Assembly (NCBI RefSeq): GCF_030373985.1 | Contig: NZ_JAUCRB010000005.1 | Coordinates: 1 to 64,000, forward strand | DNA length: 64,000 nucleotides | Source of the DNA: Wolbachia pipientis | Lineage (GTDB): Bacteria > Pseudomonadota > Alphaproteobacteria > Rickettsiales > Anaplasmataceae | Reading direction: 5' to 3' | Part shown: in pieces, positions 17,552 through 28,109 of the stretch | Numbering within the stretch: position 1 is the first letter of the stretch | Layout of the letters: the number at the start of each line of letters is the position of its first letter | The notes under the pieces: model-generated | Told to the model about the DNA's origin: nothing | Database searches by the model: none | Seen by the model: the letters and a program-made list of their open reading frames with translations, nothing else | Translations under genes and position numbers: made by a program

Positions 17552-20500
17552 TCAAGTTTTTTCATGTCTTTGCATCACAAGCAAAGCAGGAGTAAAAAAT
17601 AAGGTTAAAGCCGTTGCAGCTAATACTCCACATGCTATTGTTGTTGAAATGTCAACCCACCACTGGCTTGATGGGGCATCATATGTGATTTGTAACGTGA
17701 AAAAATTGATATTTAACTTGGTGATCATCGGTATTAAGCCAAGAACTGTGGTTGAAACAGTAAGCAATATTGGCCTAACACGAGAAATTGAAGCATTTAT
17801 TACACATTGCTTAATGTCATTTTTGCGTACCTTAACTTGGTGATGAAAATCATCAAGTAATAGTATATTATTATTCACTATGATCCCTGCTAAAGCAATT
17901 ATTCCTACTCCACACATAACAATTACAAAAACTTTATGGATGAGGAAGAAAACAAAGAACACACATGTAGTAGATAAAAATACTGCCGTCATTACAATGA
18001 ACGTATGATATACACTATTAAAGTGTGTCATTAATACCAAGATCATCAAAGTAATTGCCAGTATAAAAGCCTTTAACAAAAAGGCCCCTGACTTTTGTTG
18101 ATTTTCTTTATCACCTTTAAAATCAATTTTTATTTTCTTACCCCAGTCTCGAGCAATTGAATCTTGAATGAACTTAACTCTTTCATCAACCAAATAGCTA
18201 GGGTCAACATCAGCAGAGATTGTCACTGCGCGTGATCCATTAGTCCTATTCAGTTTGCTTATCTTTTTTTCGGGAGCATATTTCACTATGTTGCTCATAG
18301 GATACGGGCCATTGGCCGTACTAATAAAAAGATTCTCTATAGCCTTCATGTTACGATCCCTTTCAGGAAAACGAAGTATAATATCTACTTCCTGATCCAG
18401 GTTACTTGATCTATATTTTCCAATCAATAATCCACTTGTAACCATTTTTATGAAATCGCCAATAGTTGAAACACTTACTTCAGAACTTGCAGCCTTGTTC
18501 TTGTCAACACTTATGTTCCACTCTATTTTAGGTGTTGACCTGCTATCTTGGATATTTATAAACCCTGATGAAGGTTGATCCATAATTTTTAGAATTTGCC
18601 CTGCTGCTAAATCCAAACTAGACTCATCCCCACTGAGATTAATTTGTATTGGCTTGTCAGCTGACGGTCCTAAATTCTCTTCTTGAATATCAATTACCAC
18701 TCCCTTAATACCCTGCACACTGCTTCTTATATCATTCAATATGTCACTAGCTTTGCGCCTGAGGTTCCAATCCACAAGTTCTAGTTGGATCTTAGCGATA
18801 ACATCATCATCAAACAATCCTGACTTAGCGTAGAAAACTTTAACATCTTTTTCCACATTTAAAATAAGATTTTCTACTTCTCTAAGTAGAAGATCTCGTT
18901 CCTTAGCTGATAAGCTTTCTTTTGCTTTAACACTGATAAAAATATTATCTGAGTCCACCTTCGGGAAAAACTTTACTCCAGGGCCAAAAGTGAAGTACAA
19001 CACACTAAACGAAAACAAAACGAATACAACAGCACATACAAATTTTTTAGGATGGTTTAAGACTTTTTCTAGCATGCATACGTAAGCCCTTATTATAGGC
19101 CCAGTACTCTTTATTTCACCGCTTTCTATTGCACTCATCCTTTCAATTTTCTCTTTCGAAGTTACCGAGGGCCTGCCAAATATAGCACCAAGTGTTGATA
19201 TGAAAACCAAAGCCATGATGAGCGAACCAATCAAAGTTAAAATCATTGTAATTGGTATATACTGCATGAACTTACCGACTGTGTCAGGCCACAATAACAG
19301 AGGAAAAAATACTACCAATTTAGTCAACGTTGACGATAGAACTGGACAGAACATATCATGGACTGAAGTGTGAAAGGCTTCTACCTTATCCATTCCGCAG
19401 ATCATCTTTCTATCAGCATATTCGCTAATTACAATTGCATCATCAACCAACATACCAACTGCCATAATTAAGCTAAAAAGTACAACTATATTTAAAGTTA
19501 TGCCCATGAAGTAAAGAGCTATTATTCCAATAAGAAAGGAACCAGGTATCGAAAGGGCCACAAGGATAGCTATCCTTGTGCCCATAGAGAGTATTATTAT
19601 AACTAATACTAACAACACAGCAAATATTATGCTATTTTCCAGATCATCAAGTACATTGCGGACATTTTTCGATTGGTCGTTCAAATACACCACTTTTAGA
19701 TTTTTAGGTAACTGATCTTTTGCCTTATCCATTAAGTATTTTACTTGATTCACTGTATCTATTATGTTCTTGCCATTACGTTTTGAAATTTCTAATACAA
19801 CACTAGACAATCCGTTAATGCGAGCAAATTCTTTATAATCTTCAAATCTAGGATACACTTTTGCCACATCCTTTATTCTCAAGACTGCATCGCCTTGAGA
19901 TCTAATAGGAATATTCATAATATCTTCTATATCTTTTAATAATCCTGATACCTTGATTGAGTATCTGCCTGTGTCACTGTCAAGAGACCCAACTCTTACT
20001 AATTTATTATTGTTTAACATAGCATGAAATATTTCATCTAATTGAATGTTATATCTTGTGAGAACTGTGGGCTCAATTATCACTTCCACGGTCTCCTTAC
20101 GCATACCTGCCACTTTAACTTTGAGAACATTTGGCAGAGATTCTATTTCCTTTTTTAATTTAAGCGCTATCTCAGTTAAAGCCCTTTCCGGTAAATTACC
20201 AATCAATCCAACATTTAATATAGGAAATAAGCTTAAGTTTACTTCACTGATTATCGGAGATTCTGCTTCAATAGGTAATTTTGATTTTATATCTGAAAGC
20301 TTTGAACGGACGTTACTGAGCACTTCCTTATTACTGTACTCTATGCCAAATTTAAGTATTATATGGGCACCACCATTAGTTGCCAGAGCCTGCAGCTCCT
20401 TAACTCCTTCTATAGACCTTAATTCATTTTCTATTGGAATAACTAATAACTTCTCACTATCTTCAACGGAAATTCCAGAAAATCCAATAAACACACTTAT

Positions 20501-20626
20501 TATAGGAATTTGTATACCTGGGTTGCTTTCTCTTGGCATTTTTATATAAGCATATGAACCAAAGGTAAAAATCACTATAAGCAACAATATTACTGTCCTG
20601 TTCCTCTCTACGAGCAAGCTTTTCAT
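17552..20626 (-). CDS. RND family efflux transporter permease (AcrB-like)
   Basis: A 1024-residue inner-membrane proton antiporter of the HAE/RND superfamily. It shows one N-terminal helix (about 11-29), a large periplasmic porter loop, five helices (about 330-480), a second helix-plus-loop half starting near 527, and five C-terminal helices ending about 1015. The internal two-fold repeat and conserved MAVGMLVDDAIVISE (TM4, with the paired Asp residues) are visible. No membrane-fusion or outer-membrane partner lies next to it, so the substrate cannot be inferred. It is 87 bases upstream of nusA on the same strand and could share its transcript. Confidence 0.93.
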   Translation of the reverse strand: MKSLLVERNRTVILLLIVIFTFGSYAYIKMPRESNPGIQIPIISVFIGFSGISVEDSEKLLVIPIENELRSIEGVKELQALATNGGAHIILKFGIEYSNKEVLSNVRSKLSDIKSKLPIEAESPIISEVNLSLFPILNVGLIGNLPERALTEIALKLKKEIESLPNVLKVKVAGMRKETVEVIIEPTVLTRYNIQLDEIFHAMLNNNKLVRVGSLDSDTGRYSIKVSGLLKDIEDIMNIPIRSQGDAVLRIKDVAKVYPRFEDYKEFARINGLSSVVLEISKRNGKNIIDTVNQVKYLMDKAKDQLPKNLKVVYLNDQSKNVRNVLDDLENSIIFAVLLVLVIIILSMGTRIAILVALSIPGSFLIGIIALYFMGITLNIVVLFSLIMAVGMLVDDAIVISEYADRKMICGMDKVEAFHTSVHDMFCPVLSSTLTKLVVFFPLLLWPDTVGKFMQYIPITMILTLIGSLIMALVFISTLGAIFGRPSVTSKEKIERMSAIESGEIKSTGPIIRAYVCMLEKVLNHPKKFVCAVVFVLFSFSVLYFTFGPGVKFFPKVDSDNIFISVKAKESLSAKERDLLLREVENLILNVEKDVKVFYAKSGLFDDDVIAKIQLELVDWNLRRKASDILNDIRSSVQGIKGVVIDIQEENLGPSADKPIQINLSGDESSLDLAAGQILKIMDQPSSGFINIQDSRSTPKIEWNISVDKNKAASSEVSVSTIGDFIKMVTSGLLIGKYRSSNLDQEVDIILRFPERDRNMKAIENLFISTANGPYPMSNIVKYAPEKKISKLNRTNGSRAVTISADVDPSYLVDERVKFIQDSIARDWGKKIKIDFKGDKENQQKSGAFLLKAFILAITLMILVLMTHFNSVYHTFIVMTAVFLSTTCVFFVFFLIHKVFVIVMCGVGIIALAGIIVNNNILLLDDFHHQVKVRKNDIKQCVINASISRVRPILLTVSTTVLGLIPMITKLNINFFTLQITYDAPSSQWWVDISTTIACGVLAATALTLFFTPALLVMQRHEKT

Positions 20627-20751
20627 GTTAATATTTTATTGAATATGCATACTTTTATACAACATTATATCTAAGATACGTTATATATTAATTAATTCTT
20701 ATATAACTTTTAGAATATCTATATTAAGTATTAAAATCATCACTAAATTAC

Positions 20752-21306
20752 AATAGACCTCCTGTATAACCTAGAAAAAAGGTAATTATTTAAAATATTA
20801 GCTTTTTTGTGTGCTCTTAAATTGCAACTAATCAAAACATTAGGAAATTTACTAAATAAAAAAAGGCAAAAGAAGCCCCGGTTAATATCTATTTTCAGTA
20901 TTGGCGTTTTTTAAGTCTTAAACAGTGCAATCTAGCTGCCTTTAAACTTCAACTAATCTTAGCTTTAATGCTTAAGCAATTTACCAAGCAGAAAAAAGAC
21001 AAAAAAACCACGTGGTAGCTAATTACTCCACTCTTTATTAAAATTTGACGTTGGGTGATGTCTTGAACGCTTTATAAGCGCATTTCAACTTATATAAGAC
21101 AAAACCTAGAAATTTCATAAAGACATACGACGCACATAGTACAAAAAATTAAACAATAGTACGCCAAACACAAGTTTTCTTGTCTTTTTAATCTGCACAG
21201 ACTGGGAAGTTAAATAATACCTTTAAGGACTGGCAAGATTTGTCAAGGAATTTCTTCATTTCTGACGGTCCTAACACACTATCAAAAACTATACAAGAAG
21301 TCTATT
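20752..21306. repeat. TIR-bounded non-coding element, copy D (MITE-like)
   Basis: This 555-bp stretch fills most of the gap between the RND gene and putA. It starts AATAGACCTCCTGTATAACCTAG and ends CTATACAAGAAGTCTATT, so its ends are imperfect inverted repeats. Its reverse complement matches copy C (32604-33064) along most of its length, including GTGCAGATT, TTTAATTTTTTG-ACTATGTGC, ATATAAG-TGAA-GCGCTTATAAAGCGTT, and the TTTTGCCTTTTTT / TTAGTAAATTTC / GTTGCAATTTAAGA module. That last module occurs twice here (about 20815-20895 and 20935-21015), which explains the extra length over copy C. No ORF is carried. It ends 20 bases from the putA stop. Confidence 0.72.
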
Positions 21307-21325
21307 TTCAAAAGAAAAATTCAAA

Positions 21326-24300
21326 TCAATCCAAACACATAAGCTTAGTATTGCCGCCAAATGCTGTAGTATTGACACTTACAACCTTTTCTGTAGAAAA
21401 ACGCTGTAAATAATGAGGCCCCCCAATTTTCGGCCCAGTGCCAGATAATCCTCTACCGCCAAATGGTTGTACGCCAACTACTGCGCCTATCTGATTGCGA
21501 TTGATGTACACATTTCCAACCGATATCTTCTTACTTATTAAATCAATCCGACTTTGTATACGGCTTTGCAAAGAAAACGTAAGCCCATATCCTGTATTGT
21601 TTATATCACTTATAACTTCACTTAACTGTGACTTATTAAAGCGAATGATATGTAAAATAGGGCCGAACACTTCTTGCTTTAGTTGCGAAATTTTTTGTAT
21701 CTCATAAATGTATGGAGGAAAGAAATAACCACTATGAGAATTTGCATCTATGGATACTTTAGATAAAAGGCTTGAATCTTTATCCCTCGACTTTTTCTCT
21801 GTGTATTTAGTCAGCATATCAATAGATGCTTTGTCAATTATTGGACCAATATCAGTGCTAAGTTGTATTGGATCACCAATCTTTAATTCTTGAGCCGCAT
21901 CACATATCATTTTTATCTGTCTTTCTGCTATATCTTCTTGAATAAATAGCACTCTAAGCGCAGAACAACGTTGACCACTACTCCGAAATGCAGAAAGTAA
22001 AACGTCTGTAGTCACTTGCTCTAAGAGAGCAGAACTGTCAATAACCATGGCATTTAATCCGCCAGTTTCAGCGATAAGTGGTACAATGGGGCCATCCCTA
22101 CTAGCAAGCATTTTGTTAATCATTTGAGCGGTTTGTATCGAACCAGTAAAAGCTACACCAGAGATTCTATTATCTAGCACTAATGTTTTACCTAAATATT
22201 GACCATCCCCTGGAATAAAGTGCAGCACATTCTTTGGTATTCCAGCTTCATGTAGTATCTTAACAGCTTCATAGGCAATAATTGGCGTTTGCTCTGCTGA
22301 GCTTGCCAGCACTGTATTACCTGCTGCAAGCGCAGCTGAAACCTGTCCAATAAAGGTAGCGAGTGGAAAATTCCACGGTGATATGCACAAAAAAACTCCT
22401 CTGCCTTCAAAAAAAATGAAGTTATCTTCACCTGTTGGGCCTAGTAATTTTTTCCAGTTATTCAGTTCATTTTTTGCTATCATTGCATAATAACGCAAAA
22501 AGTCGACTGCCTCTCTTACCTCTGCTATTGCATCGGGTAAAATTTTTCCTGCTTCTACGATCAGGATGTAAATCACATCTTTCATTCTTTCCTCAAGCAA
22601 ATCTGCAGCTCTTTCAAGGTGTTTAGCACGCTCTTCTGCTAAAACATTCTGCCATTCAATAAAAGCACTATGTGCTATTTCAAGAGCACTTAAAGCTTGA
22701 TCACTTGTTGTATTCGACACTTCTCCTATTACATTTTTCAAATGTGCTGGATTAACCACTTCAGTAAATTCAGCACTATCAAACAGTAACTCTCCATTAA
22801 TTATTGGTCCAACCTGCCATTTCTTTTCATCAAGCTCTTTAATATAATTTGCAAATCGTGAAATTGTAACTGAATCGCTAATATCCATTCCTAAAGAGTT
22901 TTTCCTTCCCTCTCCAAAAATATCTTGTGGTAGTGAAATGCTTGGATGAGGCTCATACTCTAAGCTTTTGGCTTTTTCTAACGGATCTGAAATTAGCTCC
23001 TCAATTTTAACATTAGGATCATTTATTTGATTGATAAACGAACTATTAGCCCCATTTTCTAGAAGGCACCTAATAAGGTACGGTAATAAATCACTATGTT
23101 TACCAACTGGTGTACATATACGGCAATTGATATTTGTTGCAAGTTCTGACATTGCATAATCATATAAGCCCTTACCCATTCCGTATAAGCGCTGAAACTC
23201 AAACCCAGGATGATTTTTGTCAGCAAGCTCTATTATAGTAGCAAAAGTGTAGGCATTATGAGTGCCAAAACATGGATAAAAATGACTTGATTTACTTAAA
23301 AGTTTCTGTGCGCAGGCAAGGTAGCATACATCTGTGTAGCTTTTTCTCGTAAACACTGGGTACCCACTTAACCCTAATTCTTGTGCGCGCTTGATTTCTG
23401 AGTCCCAATATGCTCCTTTCACAAGTCTCGCCATGATTTTATGCTTTGAACGAATAGCAACATCTTCGACAAAATCGAGAACAGACAAAGCACGTTTCTG
23501 ATACGCTTGCACAGCCAAGCCAAGTCCTTCCCACTCAGAAAGTGACTCATCGAGACGCAATTGCTCGAATAACACTAATGACATCTCAAGCCTTTCAGAT
23601 TCTTCTGCACTTATACATAATGAAATGTTATACTTTTTTGCTTCACGACAGAGCTCCAATACCTTAGCTTTCAGCCCATCAGCTATATTACCAAATTTGC
23701 TAAACTCATAACGGGGATGCAATGAAGATAATCTAATTGAAATTCCATGAGACTTAAAGCAATCGTCTATATCAGTGGATTCACCTATGGCTTTTATTGA
23801 GTACATATATGAATTGAAATATTCTTCTGCATCATCAGCTGTATGCACAACTTTACCGGGCATATCAAAAGAATATAAATATTTGCTATAGTCATCTGAC
23901 TGTATACTTTTTAATGCTTTTTCCATGGTTTCTCCAACAATAAAGTGCTGACCAAGTGCTAGCATTGCTTGCTTCACTGCTTTGCGGATTATTGGCTCTC
24001 CTAAATTTTTAAGTAATCTAGAAATTGCGTGATAGAGTTTTGGATCTTCTCCATTCTTTCCCAATATACTGCTTCCTATTACTAAACTCCACGTAGAAGC
24101 ATTAACAAACAATGAAGATGAACGTCCTAAGTGTTTATTCCATTCTTGATTAACAATTTTGTCTTTGATTAGTTCATCTATTGTATAGTCATCTGGTATT
24201 CTAAGTAGTGATTCAGCAAGACACATTAGCGCTATTCCTTCGTCATTGGAAAGAGAGTATTGCTGCATAAAAGAATCTATGATATCTAATTTATTACCTT

Positions 24301-24466
24301 TGATTTTTTCAGCAACTTGTTTTGCAATATTATAAATTCTATTTTTCGAATCAGCCGAGAGTTCTATTTTTTCTACAAGATAACGCACATAACTTTTTTC
24401 ATCAGTACGATAAAAGCCTTGTAAACGTTTTCTCAATTCGTTAGGTTCTTGTATAGAGCTGATCAT
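21326..24466 (-). CDS. putA: Bifunctional proline dehydrogenase / L-glutamate-gamma-semialdehyde dehydrogenase PutA
   Basis: PutA oxidises proline to glutamate in two steps, passing electrons to ubiquinone via FAD and reducing NAD+. From ATG 24466 (an in-frame upstream ATG at 24487 is possible) it is 1046 residues. The proline dehydrogenase barrel spans about 190-470 (KYNISLCISAEESERLEM, KIMARLVKGAYWDSEIK, YPCFGTHNAYT). The aldehyde dehydrogenase half starts near 560, with SPWNFPLATFIGQ, AETGG (catalytic Glu) and SGQRCSALR (catalytic Cys). No N-terminal ribbon-helix-helix domain is present, so it should not repress its own gene. acnA lies just upstream and an MHS transporter further up, which suggests a proline-to-TCA route. 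Confidence 0.97.
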   Translation of the reverse strand: MISSIQEPNELRKRLQGFYRTDEKSYVRYLVEKIELSADSKNRIYNIAKQVAEKIKGNKLDIIDSFMQQYSLSNDEGIALMCLAESLLRIPDDYTIDELIKDKIVNQEWNKHLGRSSSLFVNASTWSLVIGSSILGKNGEDPKLYHAISRLLKNLGEPIIRKAVKQAMLALGQHFIVGETMEKALKSIQSDDYSKYLYSFDMPGKVVHTADDAEEYFNSYMYSIKAIGESTDIDDCFKSHGISIRLSSLHPRYEFSKFGNIADGLKAKVLELCREAKKYNISLCISAEESERLEMSLVLFEQLRLDESLSEWEGLGLAVQAYQKRALSVLDFVEDVAIRSKHKIMARLVKGAYWDSEIKRAQELGLSGYPVFTRKSYTDVCYLACAQKLLSKSSHFYPCFGTHNAYTFATIIELADKNHPGFEFQRLYGMGKGLYDYAMSELATNINCRICTPVGKHSDLLPYLIRCLLENGANSSFINQINDPNVKIEELISDPLEKAKSLEYEPHPSISLPQDIFGEGRKNSLGMDISDSVTISRFANYIKELDEKKWQVGPIINGELLFDSAEFTEVVNPAHLKNVIGEVSNTTSDQALSALEIAHSAFIEWQNVLAEERAKHLERAADLLEERMKDVIYILIVEAGKILPDAIAEVREAVDFLRYYAMIAKNELNNWKKLLGPTGEDNFIFFEGRGVFLCISPWNFPLATFIGQVSAALAAGNTVLASSAEQTPIIAYEAVKILHEAGIPKNVLHFIPGDGQYLGKTLVLDNRISGVAFTGSIQTAQMINKMLASRDGPIVPLIAETGGLNAMVIDSSALLEQVTTDVLLSAFRSSGQRCSALRVLFIQEDIAERQIKMICDAAQELKIGDPIQLSTDIGPIIDKASIDMLTKYTEKKSRDKDSSLLSKVSIDANSHSGYFFPPYIYEIQKISQLKQEVFGPILHIIRFNKSQLSEVISDINNTGYGLTFSLQSRIQSRIDLISKKISVGNVYINRNQIGAVVGVQPFGGRGLSGTGPKIGGPHYLQRFSTEKVVSVNTTAFGGNTKLMCLD

Positions 24467-24598
24467 GATTATCCACAAAATACCCATTACTATATAAGGT
24501 GAAATTATATCATAACTTCGCGTAGAATGTATTATTATTTACATCAAGGACCAGAATAGACTAAAAAAACTAGTGCTTACTGTAATAACTTTACTAAG

Positions 24599-27202
24599 TC
24601 AAGAAGACTGTGCGAGTATGTAGCTCAACACTCCACCACTCATAAAGTATTTCATCTCAGTTGCAGTTAGTACACAACACTTGAGCTGAATCGATTGCCC
24701 TGAATCATCCTTCTTTTTGATGATACATTCTAGATTTCCATTTGGCACTATTTCACCTTTTATGCTTATTGTTTCGTTACCATCAAATATCTTTCTGGTT
24801 ACTCCACTCTGAAATACAAGCGGAAGGACACCCATACCGACTAAGTTGGACCTATGTATGCGTTCAAAGCTTTCTGCAATTACAGCTTTAATTCCTAGTA
24901 ACGCTGTACCCTTTGCTGCCCAATCTCTGCTTGAACCTGTGCCATATTCTTTTCCTGCAACAACAACTAATGGAACAGCTTCTTCTTTATAGCGCATTGC
25001 TGCATCAAAAATTGACATAGTCTCTTGAGAAGGAATATATTTTGTATAGCTACCCTCAATGCTCACCATTTCATTTCTTATTCTGATATTAGCAAAGGTC
25101 CCACGCATCATCACGTTGTGGTTACCACGACGAGATCCATATGAATTAAAGTCCTGTGGTTCAATTCCAAGATTTTTTAAATATATACCTGCAGGACTAT
25201 TTGAGGCAATATTTCCAGCAGGGGAAATGTGGTCAGTGGTCACGCTATCACCAAATATTGCTAATATTCGTGCATCCTTTATGTCGACCACTCTATATTT
25301 ATCATTCTTCGTTGATAGACTATCAAAGTAATGAGGATTTTGTATGTAAGAGCTTTTAGTATCCCAATTATAAATTTCACTTTTCTCGAACTTTATCTTT
25401 TGCCAATGTTTATCACCAGAGAAAACATTTTCATACTTTTGTATGAACATCTCACGTGTTACTACACTTTGAATGCAATCTCCAATTTCACTATTCGTTG
25501 GCCATATATCTTTAAGATAAACGTTATTCCCATTCTTATCTTTACATATAGGGTCTTTTGTCAGATCAATTTGTACAGTACCTGCAAGTGCATACACAAC
25601 AACAAGCGGCGGAGATGCCAAGTAGTTAGCTTTGGCTAAAGGATGAATTCTTCCTTCAAAATTACGATTACCAGATAAAACCGCAGCGACGGTTAAGTTT
25701 TTACTTTTTATATCATTCTCAATATCTTTATCAAGTGGACCGGAATTTCCAATGCATGTTGTACAGCCATACCCAACTAAGTTAAAACCTAAAGCATCTA
25801 GGTCTTTTTGTAATCCTGATTTTTCTAAATACTCCGTTACAACTTGTGATCCTGGGGCAAGAGAGGTTTTAACCCAGGGTTTTGATCCTATTCCAAGTTT
25901 GACTGCATTACGAGCTACAAGACCAGCAGCAATCATCACGCTTGGGTTTGAGGTATTGGTGCAGCTGGTTATTGCAGCAATAACCACACTTCCATCTCGA
26001 AGTTTATCACTTTCCTTTGACTCATTAATTGGAAACGATGTAGAAAAAGACTCTGACACTTGTGGAAGAAAAACCTTATCCTGTGGTCTTTTGGGACCAG
26101 CCATCACCGGCTTCACGTTTGATAAATCAAGCTCCAGTATATCGAAAAACGCTAACTCATTGCTGCTACGCCACAGTCCTTGTTCTTTTGCATAGACTTC
26201 GACCAACTTAATCAGCTCTTCTGGCCTCCCAGTTAAGCTTAAATAAGCTAGTGTTTTCTGATCAATTGGAAAAAATCCACAGGTTGCACCATACTCCGGA
26301 GCCATGTTGGCTATGGTTGCTCTATCTGCCACAGATAGATAATCTAAACCATCACCGAAAAATTCTACAAATTTACCAACAACACCTTTTGTTCTTAAGA
26401 CATTTGTAATTGTTAGTACTAGATCAGTTGCAGTCACTTCTCCTAGAAGCCTTCCAGTTAATTTAAACCCTACTACCTCTGGAATCACCATACTAATAGG
26501 TTGACCAAGCATTACGGATTCAGCTTCTATTCCTCCAACGCCCCAACCAAGAACTGATAAGCCGTTAACCATTGTAGTGTGGCTATCCGTGCCAACTAAG
26601 GTATCTGGATATACAACCCCATCCTCGTTACATACAACTTGTGCTAAATATTCAAGATTTACTTGGTGACAAATTCCAGTACCTGGCGGCACTACTCTAA
26701 AATTTGTGAAGGATGATTCTCCCCACTTTAAGAATTGATATCTCTCTAAATTTCTTTTTACTTCTAGTTCAACATTTTTACCGAATGCAGAAGCGTTTCC
26801 ATAACTATCCACTTGAACAGAGTGGTCGATCACAAGATCAACAGGGACGGACGGATTTATTTTACTTGGATCACTTCCACTTTTCCTCATATAACTGCGC
26901 ATTGATGCTAAATCGACAATCGCAGGAACTCCTGTAAAATCCTGCATCAATACCCTTGCTGGTTTGTAGCTAATTTCGTGATTAGCATATTTACTAACGC
27001 AACTTGCTAGCATTTTTATATCATCCAGCTTTACATTAATTCCGTCTTCGTTGCGTAACAAATTTTCAAGTAAAACTTTTAGTGAACAGGGCAATTTAGT
27101 TAGATCCACTCCTAAAGATTTACCAGCACTGCTTAGGCTAAAGTAGCTGCATGATTTTCCATCAATGTTTAAAGTTGCTTTTGAATTTAAAGAATTGCTC
27201 AT
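24599..27202 (-). CDS. acnA: Aconitate hydratase A
   Basis: Aconitase isomerises citrate and isocitrate in the TCA cycle through a [4Fe-4S] cluster. The 867 residues follow the AcnA/IRP layout: an N-terminal domain, VGTDSHTTMVNGLSVLGWGVGGIEAE, the cluster cysteines in ITSCTNTSNPS and YGCTTCIGNSGPL, and the swivel domain with RRGNHNVMMRGTFANIR and AGKEYGTGSSRDWAAKG. It reads toward putA with a 130-base gap. In this reduced genome it is the only aconitase visible in the window. Confidence 0.98.
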   Translation of the reverse strand: MSNSLNSKATLNIDGKSCSYFSLSSAGKSLGVDLTKLPCSLKVLLENLLRNEDGINVKLDDIKMLASCVSKYANHEISYKPARVLMQDFTGVPAIVDLASMRSYMRKSGSDPSKINPSVPVDLVIDHSVQVDSYGNASAFGKNVELEVKRNLERYQFLKWGESSFTNFRVVPPGTGICHQVNLEYLAQVVCNEDGVVYPDTLVGTDSHTTMVNGLSVLGWGVGGIEAESVMLGQPISMVIPEVVGFKLTGRLLGEVTATDLVLTITNVLRTKGVVGKFVEFFGDGLDYLSVADRATIANMAPEYGATCGFFPIDQKTLAYLSLTGRPEELIKLVEVYAKEQGLWRSSNELAFFDILELDLSNVKPVMAGPKRPQDKVFLPQVSESFSTSFPINESKESDKLRDGSVVIAAITSCTNTSNPSVMIAAGLVARNAVKLGIGSKPWVKTSLAPGSQVVTEYLEKSGLQKDLDALGFNLVGYGCTTCIGNSGPLDKDIENDIKSKNLTVAAVLSGNRNFEGRIHPLAKANYLASPPLVVVYALAGTVQIDLTKDPICKDKNGNNVYLKDIWPTNSEIGDCIQSVVTREMFIQKYENVFSGDKHWQKIKFEKSEIYNWDTKSSYIQNPHYFDSLSTKNDKYRVVDIKDARILAIFGDSVTTDHISPAGNIASNSPAGIYLKNLGIEPQDFNSYGSRRGNHNVMMRGTFANIRIRNEMVSIEGSYTKYIPSQETMSIFDAAMRYKEEAVPLVVVAGKEYGTGSSRDWAAKGTALLGIKAVIAESFERIHRSNLVGMGVLPLVFQSGVTRKIFDGNETISIKGEIVPNGNLECIIKKKDDSGQSIQLKCCVLTATEMKYFMSGGVLSYILAQSS

Positions 27203-27337
27203 CTTATATAATCGTTATTTAAGTCGAGGAGGACCACAATATTACCATCCCGATATTACTGCATAACCGTACTAATTTCCTGTGTTGCTATAGAGCATGC
27301 AAATCACCAATGTTACCGGCAGTTGGTGCTTGATAGC

Positions 27338-27450
27338 TACATCTGCTGCAAAAATTTTAGGATAAACATCCTGATTGTCAATAATAAACTGAGGTAATCC
27401 TGCCTAAGACAAATACCATTTCATGTCAAGCTTGGTAAAGGAAAATAATA
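27338..27450 (-). other. Inverted partial copy of the yajC leader and first codons
   Basis: Read on the minus strand, this stretch follows 48035-48162 closely. Shared blocks in the same order are TATTATTTTC, CTTGACATGAAATGGT, GCAGG-TTACCTCA-TTTAT, AATCAGGAT/AATTAGGAT, GTTTAT and TTTTTGCAGCAGATGT. At 48130 that sequence contains the yajC start and its FAADV codons; here the reading frame is broken, so no product is expected. It lies about 140-250 bases upstream of the acnA start. Confidence 0.55.
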
Positions 27451-27498
27451 CCTTTGCGGTAATTGGCTGGCATAGAAACGGGACTAAAAATTGAATGC

Positions 27499-27830
27499 AA
27501 AAACTACTTGACAAGTTTCGACAGTCTCATCACTACAGTAATGAGAGTTTTTATAACTCTAAGGTTTGTTTTTGATCTGCAGGCTCAATGACAAAATTCA
27601 GTGAAAAACTCAAAGTATTTTTTAGTGATTGTATCAAGTTATTAGGGCTGCATGTCTTTTAAATTCTTTCTACATTCAGCCAGATAGTGCTTAAACTAAG
27701 CGTCAGCACATTATTACAGTGCCAATTTAAAGTATTAAAGGGTCAAAACTCGCTACTCGTGGGTTCTCTGCCTTTTTTCACTTAGTAAGTTTCTTAATGT
27801 TTAGATTAGTTGCAGTTTAAGAGTCCAAAA
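27499..27830 (+). repeat. Dispersed intergenic repeat, copy A
   Basis: About 330 bases align without frame or gene content to copy B at 50469-50780. Shared blocks include AAACTACTTGACAAGTTT, CAATGACAAAATT, AAAGTATTTTTT, GGGCTGCATGTC, ACATTCAGCCA and CTTAAACTAAG. The last 60 bases also carry the TTTGCCTTTTTT / TTAGTAAGTTTC / TTAGATTAGTTGCAGTTTAAGAG module found in the TIR elements C and D. The repeat has no recognised terminal repeats. Confidence 0.7.
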
Positions 27831-27837
27831 CAAGGTG

Positions 27838-27892
27838 TCACTCCAATGCTCCTATGATGTCATGCAAGTAGCTGACACTGGAGTCCAGCATT
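27838..27892. repeat. Palindromic element (WPE-like), intergenic copy
   Basis: The sequence GTGTCACTCCAATGC ... GCAAGTAGCTGACACTGGAGTCCAGC has the vocabulary of the elements inserted in rsmH, murC and dapF (GTCAT..., AGTAGCTGACACTGG, ..CTGGAATGACACC). Its ends are partly complementary (GTGTCA...TGACAC). It lies directly after copy A and before a nuclease relic. Confidence 0.55.
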
Positions 27893-27894
27893 AA

Positions 27895-28028
27895 TCATAC
27901 GATTTCATCACATAAATCTTTCCATCCTTGATCTATTTCTTCAATTAAGTTTATTTTCCATTTTCTCCACCAGCTTTTAGGAGCTTTTCTCTACTCATTG
28001 CTAAATTTATGTCTTGAAACTCTTCATA
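27895..28028 (-). pseudogene. 3' relic of a GIY-YIG nuclease-like gene
   Basis: Read on the minus strand, YEEFQDINLAMSREKLLK is followed after a one-base frameshift by SWWRKWKINLIEEIDQGW and KDLCDEIV-stop. This matches the C-terminal end of small GIY-YIG endonuclease proteins (YhbQ/UPF0213-like), where SREK-x-LK-x-W-x-R-x-WK-x-x-LI is typical. The catalytic GIY-YIG half is missing. Confidence 0.55.
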
Positions 28029-28109
28029 ACGCTAACTATGGATTAGAAAAATATTAAGATAGGAGGAAAAAAGGGTAAACTCCAGTATTTAAGCAAAAAA
28101 TAGGAGGTT

